Positions 6,284-12,124 of a stretch of DNA of 12,853 nucleotides are shown in pieces. This stretch comes from Oscillospiraceae bacterium UBA4632 (GTDB lineage: Bacteria; Bacillota; Clostridia; Oscillospirales; Oscillospiraceae), in contig DHMW01000098.1 of assembly GCA_002405995.1 (NCBI GenBank), positions 1 to 12,853 of the forward strand. The letters are read 5' to 3'. The translations under genes were made by a program, and so were the position numbers. The notes beneath the pieces were generated by a model. The model was not told where the DNA came from. It was given only the letters and a program-made list of their open reading frames with translations, and searched no databases. How positions within the stretch are numbered: position 1 is the first letter of the stretch; each line of letters begins with the position of its first letter.

Positions 6284-6928
6284 TTATTCAAACCATGCCA
6301 CGGCGCGCACCGGCGAGCCGTCGCAGTTCTCCAGCTTCAGCGGGAAGCAGCTGAAGGAAAACAGCTCGCCGCCGCAGAGGTCAAGGTCCTTGAGGTTTTC
6401 GATATTCACGAGATCTTTTTCGGCAAAGAGCCGCTTGTGCCGCGTCAGGTTTTCGTCGGCGATCGGATCCAGCCCGATCACATCAAAGCCGATGCCCTTA
6501 TAATCGCCCGCAAGGATCAGCTCCATCACCGCATCGTCCAGGCACGGATAGTCCCCGAAGTAGCTCTCCGTCCCCCAGCGCTTATCCCAGCCGAGGTTGA
6601 ACAGCAGGAAATCCGCCTGCCGCACCCTCTCACCGTAAGGCGCAAGCTGCGCCATTGTGATCGCCTCGCCCTCGCGCAGCGCGCGGCAGTCGATCACGAG
6701 CGCCTTGCCGATGAACTGGCTCGCCGGGAACTGATCGAGCGTTGTGCGTCCCGCGAACAGGTGCGCAGGCGGGTCCATGTGCGTGCCCGTGTGGGTAAAC
6801 ATCTGCACGAGCGTTTCCTTGAAGCCGTCCTTTTCGTATGTGTTGGCCGACGTGAACTTCGGCGGCTCGGTGCCGGGATAGACCGGCATGTCCGGCCGGA
6901 TGGTATGCGTCAGGTCGATCACTTTCAT
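6284..6928 (-). CDS. Cyclase-family metal-dependent hydrolase (KynB-like fold)
   Basis: The 214-residue protein belongs to the cyclase/kynurenine formamidase-like family. It carries the metal-binding signature HTGTHMDPPAH (46-56), where His46, His50, Asp52 and His56 are expected to bind Zn or Mn. The N terminus MKVIDLTHTIRPDMPVYPG is also typical. Known members hydrolyse formyl-kynurenine or other amide/cyclic substrates, but no tryptophan-degradation gene lies nearby, so the substrate is unknown. The ATG at 6928 is chosen over the longer frame (from 6985) because GGGAGG (6937-6942) sits 8 nt upstream, and the extra residues would cover the probable promoter. It converges with the DMT transporter and lies 88 nt after the SLOG gene on the same strand. 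Confidence 0.88.
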   Translation of the reverse strand: MKVIDLTHTIRPDMPVYPGTEPPKFTSANTYEKDGFKETLVQMFTHTGTHMDPPAHLFAGRTTLDQFPASQFIGKALVIDCRALREGEAITMAQLAPYGERVRQADFLLFNLGWDKRWGTESYFGDYPCLDDAVMELILAGDYKGIGFDVIGLDPIADENLTRHKRLFAEKDLVNIENLKDLDLCGGELFSFSCFPLKLENCDGSPVRAVAWFE

Positions 6929-6975
6929 ACTGCGTTCCTCCCTTGCGGCATCACGCGCCGCGTTTTTCTGCCAAA

Positions 6976-7004
6976 AGCATAGCACAAATGCGCCGCGCCG
7001 TCCA
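6976..7004 (-). promoter_or_regulatory. Probable promoter of the cyclase gene
   Basis: On the minus strand, TGGACG (6999-7004) lies 17 nt from TATGCT (6976-6981), preceded by TGC as an extended -10. It is placed between the SLOG stop (7017) and the cyclase ribosome site, which suggests independent expression. Confidence 0.5.
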
Positions 7005-7016
7005 GCGGTTTCCGCT

Positions 7017-7520
7017 TTATTCCAATGGAATATCCAGCACGCTCACGCCGCGCTGGAAGGCGTATTCGATCGTCGAGCGCGTGCCGCCGCGCAGCCCGTC
7101 GTTCACGGCGATCAGCAGGCTCGCATGATCGACCATGTAGCGGTTGCGCCGCTGCATGCAGCCCGGCGTGTAGCTCTGCTGCACCATGGTCTCATAGTCG
7201 CAGCACGACAGAACGTCCCGATAACGCGCCCTCTGCGCCTCGCTCCACCCATCCGCCTGCGTGGGGCACGGGATGGCCGCCTCCAGCGTGATGTGCGGAT
7301 AGCACTTCTTGAGCGCCAGTACCGCCTCGGCAAAGTAGAGGTCGCAGCCCTCCGCCATGCCGCAGATGAAGTGCTCCATCCCCTCGTGGATGGCGCTCTC
7401 CACCGCAGCGCGCAGCTTCGCCTTGAGGGCGATGCAGCGAAGGTCGTTTTCATCTTCTCCCCACGGCAGCTTCCCCGGCCGGTGGCCGGTGAAGGCGCAG
7501 GAGCAGGGTCTGCCCCGCAT
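7017..7520 (-). CDS. SLOG-fold DUF1273-type protein (YoqJ/YpsA-like)
   Basis: The 167-residue cytoplasmic protein has the N-terminal signature FTGHRPGKLPWG (10-21), then FICGMAEGCD (51-60), and near the C terminus NDGLRGGTRSTIEYA, the pattern of the YoqJ/YpsA branch of the SLOG (Rossmann-like, nucleotide-binding) superfamily. Members are thought to bind nucleotides or nucleotide-derived ligands; B. subtilis YpsA affects cell division when overproduced. The length is usual for the family. Two in-frame ATGs exist at 7526 and 7520. AGGAGG (7529-7534) is only 2 nt from the first but 8 nt from the second, so 7520 is chosen. A near-consensus promoter lies just upstream. The biochemical role is unknown. 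Confidence 0.85.
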   Translation of the reverse strand: MRGRPCSCAFTGHRPGKLPWGEDENDLRCIALKAKLRAAVESAIHEGMEHFICGMAEGCDLYFAEAVLALKKCYPHITLEAAIPCPTQADGWSEAQRARYRDVLSCCDYETMVQQSYTPGCMQRRNRYMVDHASLLIAVNDGLRGGTRSTIEYAFQRGVSVLDIPLE

Positions 7521-7543
7521 GGGCATCGCCTCCTCTCTCTGTC

Positions 7544-7572
7544 ATTATAGAACATTCGTTCGCCTTTGTAAA
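7544..7572 (-). promoter_or_regulatory. Strong promoter of the SLOG gene
   Basis: On the minus strand, TTTACA (7567-7572, 5 of 6) lies 17 nt from a perfect TATAAT (7544-7549). The predicted start is about 7537, giving a very short leader with AGGAGG close to the RNA 5' end. Confidence 0.8.
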
Positions 7573-7584
7573 GCTTTTTTCCTC

Positions 7585-7612
7585 TTGACAAACCGCAAAT
7601 TTGTCGTATACT
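7585..7612 (+). promoter_or_regulatory. ribU: Promoter of the FMN riboswitch-ribU transcript
   Basis: A perfect TTGACA (7585-7590), a 16-nt spacer and TATACT (7607-7612, 5 of 6) place the start near 7619, about 17 nt before the riboswitch. The -35 is only 12 bp from the -35 of the divergent SLOG promoter. Confidence 0.8.
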
Positions 7613-7635
7613 CAAGCTATCAACTGAATCACCAG

Positions 7636-7752
7636 TCTTCGAGGCGGGGTGAAATTCCCCACCGGCGGTCACAGTCCGCAAGCGGCATTTTACGATGCCG
7701 CACGATCCGGTGAAATTCCGGAACCGACGGTCACAGTCCGGATGAGAGAAGA
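7636..7752 (+). ncRNA. FMN riboswitch (RFN element)
   Basis: The RFN core is clear: GGGGTGAAATTCCCCACCGG, then CGGT..CAGTCCGCAAGC, a variable hairpin (CGGCAT/ATGCCG, 7682-7699), GATCCGGTGAAATTCCGG, CCGACGGTCACAGTCCGGAT and GAGAGAAGA. Closing stem P1 forms between TCTTC (7636-7640) and GAAGA (7748-7752). It senses FMN and should shut down ribU when flavin is plentiful. It begins about 17 nt after the predicted transcription start and ends about 100 nt before the ribU ATG. Confidence 0.95.
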
Positions 7753-7782
7753 TGTGCTGCGCGCTTTTATCACGCGATCCCC

Positions 7783-7847
7783 ATGCTCTTTTGCGTCACG
7801 CACCTTGGAAGGCTCGTTCTTTCAGGGGAAATGACAAAAAGGAGTGT
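7783..7847 (+). promoter_or_regulatory. Candidate expression platform: SD-sequestering helix
   Basis: ATGCTCTTTT (7783-7792) can pair with AAAGGAGTGT (7838-7847), which contains the ribU ribosome site: ten pairs, three of them G-U. TCTTTT (7787-7792) can instead pair with AGAAGA (7747-7752), the 3' strand of P1. FMN binding would hold P1, free the anti-SD and block translation. No hairpin with a T-run is visible here. This is hand-folded and inferred. Confidence 0.4.
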
Positions 7848-7853
7848 TTTATT

Positions 7854-8450
7854 ATGTCCGCACAAGCCCGCACCCACAAGCTCACCGTCACCGCCATGCT
7901 CTCCACCGTCGCGTTCCTGCTCATGTTTATCGAGTTTCCCATCCCCGCGCTGATCCCTGCCTTCGTCAAGCTCGATATTTCCGACCTGCCGGAGCTGCTG
8001 GCGGCGTTCTCGCTCGGACCCATCTACGGCGTGATCGTATCGCTGCTCAAGAATGTGCTCTTCTCCGTGCTGCACGGTACCTCGTCCGCTTACGTGGGCG
8101 AGATGTTCAACTTCATCATGGGCGCAGTGTTCTCGTTCTCCGCCGGCTTTATCTACCGGAAGCACAAATCCCGCCGCGGCGCGCTGATCGGCGCGCTGGT
8201 CGGTGCGGCGCTGATGAGCGTATTATCGGTGCCGCTGAACTACTTCGTCGTCTATCCCGCGTACGTGGTGTTCTACAAGCTGCCGCTTGAGGCGATCGTC
8301 GGCATGTATCAGGCGATCCGCCCCTCGGCCGACGGCCTGCTCGAGTGCCTGCTGGTGTTCAACATGCCCTTCACCTTCTTCAAGGGAATGCTGGATGTGG
8401 CGCTGTGCTTCCTCATCTACAAACCCCTCTCCCCCCTGCTGCACAAATAA
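7854..8450 (+). CDS. ribU: ECF transporter S component, riboflavin-specific RibU
   Basis: The 198-residue membrane protein has about six hydrophobic segments. Family marks are the KLDISDLPELLAAFSLGP segment and the C-terminal FNMPFTFFKGMLDVALCFLIY, both typical of RibU. It binds riboflavin in the membrane and works with the shared ECF module (EcfA, EcfA', EcfT), which is not in this window. The FMN riboswitch upstream gives independent support for the flavin substrate. AAAGGAG (7838-7844) lies 9 nt before the ATG at 7854, which decides the start; a longer in-frame reading from 7752 would begin inside the riboswitch. Length fits the family (about 190-210). It is a single-gene transcript ending at the hairpin 8460-8493. 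Confidence 0.93.
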   Translation: MSAQARTHKLTVTAMLSTVAFLLMFIEFPIPALIPAFVKLDISDLPELLAAFSLGPIYGVIVSLLKNVLFSVLHGTSSAYVGEMFNFIMGAVFSFSAGFIYRKHKSRRGALIGALVGAALMSVLSVPLNYFVVYPAYVVFYKLPLEAIVGMYQAIRPSADGLLECLLVFNMPFTFFKGMLDVALCFLIYKPLSPLLHK

Positions 8451-8459
8451 GCGTGAATA

Positions 8460-8493
8460 AGGACCGGCAGAGCCACAAGGCTCTGCCGGTCCT
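8460..8493. terminator. Strong hairpin shared by ribU and the methyltransferase operon
   Basis: A perfect 15-bp stem (8460-8474 with 8479-8493) and 4-nt loop ACAA lie between the convergent stops at 8450 and 8507. On the plus strand it is followed by GTCTTGCTTTGTTTTAT, a fair U-rich tail for ribU. On the minus strand the tail is TATTCACGC, weaker. Confidence 0.8.
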
Positions 8494-8506
8494 GTCTTGC
8501 TTTGTT

Positions 8507-9133
8507 TTATGCCTTGCGCGCGGCAAGAAACAGGTTCGGCGGCGCGGGGAAGAGATTCCTTCGCTCCAGCACCTCAAAGCCTGCGGCGGCGACCGCCGAT
8601 TCGAGCGAGCGCATCGTGTCGAAGGCGACATAGGGGCGCTTCCCCGTCCGGTATTCGACCCATTTGCGCACACGCTCGCGCGTCAGCCCCTCGCCGAGGC
8701 AGTCCGTCACGGAGAGGAATCTGCCGCCGCTTTTGAGCAGCGCGCGAAGGCGCGCGAGCACTGCCGCGCGATCCTCGACATACAGCAGCACGTTGCACGC
8801 CAGCACCGCGTCGAAGCTCCCCGGTGCAAGACGCTCGTCAAAAAGGTCCAGCTGCTCGAACGTCACGTTCCCGCAGCCCTGCGCCTCCGCCTTTTCCTGC
8901 GCGCGGCGCACCATTTCCCCGGAAATATCGATGGCGCGGATCCGGCGCACGCACGGCGAGACAGAGAGCGTCACGATCCCCGTGCCGCAGGCAAAGTCCA
9001 GCACCGTGTCGTTCCGGTCCAGATAGCGGCGGAAGCACTCCGCCGTTCTGCGGTAGGCATCCTCATAGCGGGGTCCCACCTGCGCGTCATAAACCGCCGC
9101 GCGGCGGTCCCAGAACTCTCTGGCAGCCGGCAT
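8507..9133 (-). CDS. Class I SAM-dependent methyltransferase
   Basis: The 208-residue soluble protein has the Rossmann-type SAM fold: motif I VLDFACGTG (44-52), acidic Asp69 in AIDIS for the ribose hydroxyls, LDLF (95-98) for the adenine region, motif II FDAVLACNVLLYVED and motif III LKSGGRFLSVTD. It resembles small-molecule methyltransferases of the Methyltransf_11/25 type, and the acceptor cannot be read from sequence. The start at 9133 is supported by GGGAGGGG (9142-9149) 8 nt upstream, which lies within the last codons of the racemase gene. The two genes are 3 nt apart, so they are probably translationally coupled. A role on a product of the racemase or of the imported substrate is possible, but the pairing could also be incidental. 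It is the last gene of the operon. Confidence 0.85.
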   Translation of the reverse strand: MPAAREFWDRRAAVYDAQVGPRYEDAYRRTAECFRRYLDRNDTVLDFACGTGIVTLSVSPCVRRIRAIDISGEMVRRAQEKAEAQGCGNVTFEQLDLFDERLAPGSFDAVLACNVLLYVEDRAAVLARLRALLKSGGRFLSVTDCLGEGLTRERVRKWVEYRTGKRPYVAFDTMRSLESAVAAAGFEVLERRNLFPAPPNLFLAARKA

Positions 9134-9136
9134 GGC

Positions 9137-10237
9137 TCATTCCCCTCCCTTGTAAGCCATGCGCACGCTGGGCGTATTGGTCAGGTAGACCAGCGGGCCG
9201 TACGCCTTGATGCCGAACTCCAGCACATCGCCGACCCTGATCTCGCGCTCGGCGTCCTCCACGTCCAGAATGGTATGGTCGGACGATGCGCCGAGGATCT
9301 CCACGCCCTTCATGCGCGGCACAAGGTCGAAGCAGTTGCCGTAGTCCACGCGCCCGAGCGCAACGAGCGCGCGGCGGCGGATGCCGCGATCCTCATAGTG
9401 CCCCACCTCACCGAAGGCGTTGACCGTCAGCTCTCCGACGGGGAAGCTCGGCTTGTCGCGGCACTCGACGACCTCCGCCTTGACGGTGAACACGTCTCTG
9501 TGCAGAAAGTCCGGGGCGAAACCGTCCGTCTCGCCGCGCAGCGCCATGTCGCCCACGCGCAGCAGGTTGATGCGGTAGGGCATCGTGCCGGCCACCGCCA
9601 TATAAAGCGACGTGGACGCGCCGCCGCTGATATAGTCGAGCCTGCGCCCGATCTCGCGCTCAATGTCGGCGGCAAGGCTGACAAGCCCCTGCATATTGCG
9701 CGTGTTCGGCTTCACCGAGCCGTAGCAGCTCAGGTTGACGCCCACGCCCGAAAGCTTCAGATTCGTCAGCTTCCGCTCGATCTCGAGCGCAGCGTCAATG
9801 GCGTCCTCCTCGTTCCAGAAGCCCTCGCGCAGGTCGCCGAGATCCATCATCAGGATGACCTCATGCGTTTTGTTCTGCTTTTTTGCCTCTTCGTTCAGCG
9901 CGCGCAGCACGGTGATGTCGCTCTGCAGGCTGATGTCGCTCAGCGCCACTACGTCCGCAAGCTCCGAGAGCATCGGGATGCGGATCAGCATCAGCGGCTT
10001 TGTCACAAAGCCGTAGCTCCGGATGGCGCGCAGCTGATCGACGCGCGAGGTAGCAATGAATTTCACGCCGCTCTTTTCAAACACGCGCACGATCTCGGGC
10101 AGGGCGCTCACGCCCTTGACGACGCCCGCGACCTCGATAAGCGAATCATGGCAGCGCTCTACGAGCGCTGCCAGATTCTCAGACAATTTATCGAGATCGC
10201 ATTCAAAACAGGGGTATTGATTTCGATTGTTTGTCAT
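9137..10237 (-). CDS. orr: PLP-dependent amino-acid racemase, ornithine racemase-like
   Basis: The 366-residue protein belongs to the alanine racemase N-terminal-fold family (fold type III). GVVKGV near the N terminus holds Lys41, the expected PLP lysine. Other conserved stretches are ATSRVDQL, RIPMLSELADVV, MMDLGDLREGFW, GVNLSCYG, SGGASTSLY and LRVGDMALRGE. From memory, these resemble clostridial ornithine racemase (Orr), which turns L-ornithine into D-ornithine for reductive Stickland fermentation, and YhfX-like proteins. The length is close to Orr (about 350). AAGGA lies about 9 nt before the ATG. It sits 25 nt downstream of nhaC, an arrangement I recall from clostridial ornithine clusters. 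The aminomutase oraSE, ord and ortAB are not in the window, so an amino acid other than ornithine remains possible. Family sure, substrate moderate. Confidence 0.8.
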   Translation of the reverse strand: MTNNRNQYPCFECDLDKLSENLAALVERCHDSLIEVAGVVKGVSALPEIVRVFEKSGVKFIATSRVDQLRAIRSYGFVTKPLMLIRIPMLSELADVVALSDISLQSDITVLRALNEEAKKQNKTHEVILMMDLGDLREGFWNEEDAIDAALEIERKLTNLKLSGVGVNLSCYGSVKPNTRNMQGLVSLAADIEREIGRRLDYISGGASTSLYMAVAGTMPYRINLLRVGDMALRGETDGFAPDFLHRDVFTVKAEVVECRDKPSFPVGELTVNAFGEVGHYEDRGIRRRALVALGRVDYGNCFDLVPRMKGVEILGASSDHTILDVEDAEREIRVGDVLEFGIKAYGPLVYLTNTPSVRMAYKGGE

Positions 10238-10262
10238 TGGTTCAGTTCCTTATGGGGTGAGA

Positions 10263-11744
10263 TTACTTTTCCGCCTTGACCTTCTTATACGCCTTACCGG
10301 CAAGATCCTTGAGCGTCCAGCCGACGAGCGCGCACAGCCAGTTGACGATGGGCATCAGCCAGTTGAAGATCGCCCAGGGACCGTAGCCGCCCGCACCCCA
10401 TGCGGTGATGTTCAGGGTGTCCTGAATGTACACGCCGCAGGTGTTCCAGGGGATCAGCGCAGAGGTAACGGTGCCGGCGCCCTCGAGCGCACCGGACAGG
10501 ACCATCGGGTGCAGGCCGAGCTTCTTGTACTCTTCAGCATACATACGGCCGGGAACGACGATGGAGATGTACTGCTCGGGCATGGTGGCGTTGGAGAGGA
10601 CGCAGGTGACCTCGGTCAGGCCGACGAGGCCCGCGGGGCCCTTGGCGAGCTTCTTGAGCGCGTTGACGATGACCTCGAGCTGGTGGGTGTCCTCCATGAT
10701 GCCGCCGAACATCATGGCGATGATCGTCATGGAGACGGAGAACATCATGCCCAGGATACCGCCGCTTTCGAGCAGGCGGGTCATGGTGTAGTGCGTTTCC
10801 TCAGAGAGCGTGGCAGCGAGCATCTCGCTGATCTCATCGGAGAAGTAGTAGCCGTTGATGCCGTAATCAAAGATGGTGCCGAGCGTGCAGCTGCCATCCT
10901 GGAAGATGAGGCCCAGGATCGCACCGGCGACGATGCCGAGGGTAATGCCGGGGATGGCAGGGACCTTCAGCGCGACGGCGACGATAACGACAAGCGGCGG
11001 CAGGAGCAGCAGGGGGTTGATGTTGAACACACCGCCCGCGGCAGCGTTCAGCGCGTTGGAGAACTCGGTCACGCGGCTCATATCCGCGTCGCCGCCGTGA
11101 TACTGCATCGCGCCAAGGATGCCGAAAACGATCAGGGTGATGCCGTAGGTGATGCCGGTGGGAAGCATCATACCCTTGACGTGGGTCATAACGTCGGTAC
11201 CGGCCATGGCGGGGGCAAGGTTCGTGGTGTCGGACAGCGGGGACATCTTATCGCCGAAGTAAGCGCCGGAGATGATCGCGCCGGCGGTCATGCCGGGGCT
11301 CATGCCCAGGCCGAAGCCAATGCCCATCAGGGCGACGCCCATCGTGCCCATCGTGCCCCAGGACGTACCGGTGGCAAGAGAGGTGATGGAGCAGATCAGG
11401 ACGCAGGCGATGAAGAAGATCGCGGGCTTGAGGACCTTGAGGCCGTAATAGATCATGGCGGGAACGACGCCCGCGTTGATCCACACGCCGATCAGGATAC
11501 CGACGATGATCAGGATGCAGACGGACTGTAACGCTTTGTAGATACCGTCCATCATGGACTTTTCGATCTCTTCCCACTTGTAGCCCAGACGCATTGCCAT
11601 CAGAGCGGCGGCGATGACGCCAACGAACATGGGGACGTGCGGGTCCACACCGTAAACGACGATGCCGACCGCCAGAACGGCGATCAGAACAGCGAGCGTC
11701 AGCAGCGCTTCCCACAGCTTGGGCATTCTCTTTTCCTTACTCAT
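10263..11744 (-). CDS. nhaC: NhaC-family Na+/H+ antiporter
   Basis: The 493-residue membrane protein has about 12 hydrophobic segments. Typical NhaC stretches are SLATGTSWGTMGTMGVALMGIG, then GAYFGDKMSPLSDTTNLAPA (the transport-site region with conserved Asp/Ser/Thr), GGIMEDTHQ, and near the end SALIPWNTCGVY. Family members exchange Na+ for H+, and some couple Na+ to organic or amino acids (MleN is a malate/lactate exchanger). Next to a racemase it may move ornithine or a related compound, or simply support Na+ balance. The ribosome site is modest (AAAGG, 12 nt before ATG at 11744). It is the first gene of a three-gene operon with the racemase and methyltransferase, and has a recognisable promoter about 70 nt upstream. 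Confidence 0.9.
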   Translation of the reverse strand: MSKEKRMPKLWEALLTLAVLIAVLAVGIVVYGVDPHVPMFVGVIAAALMAMRLGYKWEEIEKSMMDGIYKALQSVCILIIVGILIGVWINAGVVPAMIYYGLKVLKPAIFFIACVLICSITSLATGTSWGTMGTMGVALMGIGFGLGMSPGMTAGAIISGAYFGDKMSPLSDTTNLAPAMAGTDVMTHVKGMMLPTGITYGITLIVFGILGAMQYHGGDADMSRVTEFSNALNAAAGGVFNINPLLLLPPLVVIVAVALKVPAIPGITLGIVAGAILGLIFQDGSCTLGTIFDYGINGYYFSDEISEMLAATLSEETHYTMTRLLESGGILGMMFSVSMTIIAMMFGGIMEDTHQLEVIVNALKKLAKGPAGLVGLTEVTCVLSNATMPEQYISIVVPGRMYAEEYKKLGLHPMVLSGALEGAGTVTSALIPWNTCGVYIQDTLNITAWGAGGYGPWAIFNWLMPIVNWLCALVGWTLKDLAGKAYKKVKAEK

Positions 11745-11811
11745 TGTGTTACCAACCTTTCGAATTTTTAGGAATTCTGCCGTGCCGGGAATGTGGATAA
11801 CTATGCACTAT

Positions 11812-11840
11812 ACTGTAGCATATTCTTCCTGACTTGGCAA
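11812..11840 (-). promoter_or_regulatory. Promoter of the nhaC-racemase-methyltransferase operon
   Basis: On the minus strand, TTGCCA (11835-11840, 5 of 6) is 17 nt from TACAGT (11812-11817), with TGC before it as an extended -10. The predicted start near 11805 leaves a leader of about 60 nt before nhaC, with no clear riboswitch. Confidence 0.6.
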
Positions 11841-11844
11841 GCTT

Positions 11845-12124
11845 TTTTTGAATGGTGAACAAAGTTTTACGGTAATGCTGCGATGGACTTAGCTATATTG
11901 CGGTATCGCGTCTCCCAGCTCTTGAGCGGCACCCCTCCCTCTCCCTTCCGGATCATACAACACAAAGGATCGCTGCGCTGTTTCTGCGGGGCTTTACGTC
12001 CCCGACGCCGCCTTCCCCGGGCGGACGGTCAGAACCGAAAGCCGTTGATATATCCCGGCGGCGCGGAAAGGGTCCGCGCCGCCGGACCTCGCAGGCAAGA
12101 AAATGCGAGGGCTTTTGCGTGAGA
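11845..12124. other. Gene-free gap with a structured right half
   Basis: The 380-nt gap between nhaC (11744) and the argD-like gene (12125) holds the nhaC promoter at its left. Positions 11880-11980 show nothing I can support. From 11987 there are stacked hairpins: CGGGG/CCCCG (11987-12004), a bulged GC stem around 12008-12022, and the two strong stems listed separately. A plus-strand frame (11883-12122) lacks a ribosome site and any family resemblance, so I do not call it a gene. The structured part may be the 3' end of an RNA on the plus strand or the 3' region of the argD message. Confidence 0.5.
12055..12116. terminator. Double hairpin downstream of the argD-like gene
   Basis: Stem one is perfect, 13 bp (12055-12067 with 12073-12085, loop AAGGG). 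Stem two is 7 bp (12087-12093 with 12104-12110, loop of 10 nt). GCTTTT (12111-12116) follows on the plus strand only. On the minus strand the pair begins 15 nt past the argD-like stop with no T-run, so it resembles a plus-strand terminator or a stabilising 3' structure. Confidence 0.55.

Noticed and set aside
7645..7742. Pair of similar direct repeats (GTGAAATTCC... and GGTCACAGTCCG...)
   Set aside because: They are the two halves of the conserved FMN riboswitch core, not an independent repeat element.
7752..7853. N-terminal extension of RibU starting at 7752
   Set aside because: It would begin within the riboswitch P1 strand and lacks an SD, while AAAGGAG sits 9 nt before the ATG at 7854.
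8345..10279. A 644-codon plus-strand open frame across the methyltransferase and racemase
   Set aside because: It is antisense to two genes with clear family motifs, begins inside ribU, and its product has biased His/Arg/Ala content without domains. It is an artefact of GC-rich codon use.
10227..11531. A 434-codon plus-strand open frame opposite nhaC
   Set aside because: The protein is Asp/His/Gly-rich noise typical of the complement of a membrane protein gene, and the minus frame encodes a full NhaC.
11883..12122. Plus-strand 79-codon frame in the nhaC-argD gap
   Set aside because: There is no SD before its ATG, the product is Arg/Pro-rich without a pattern, and the frame runs through two strong hairpins. 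A structured RNA explains the segment better.
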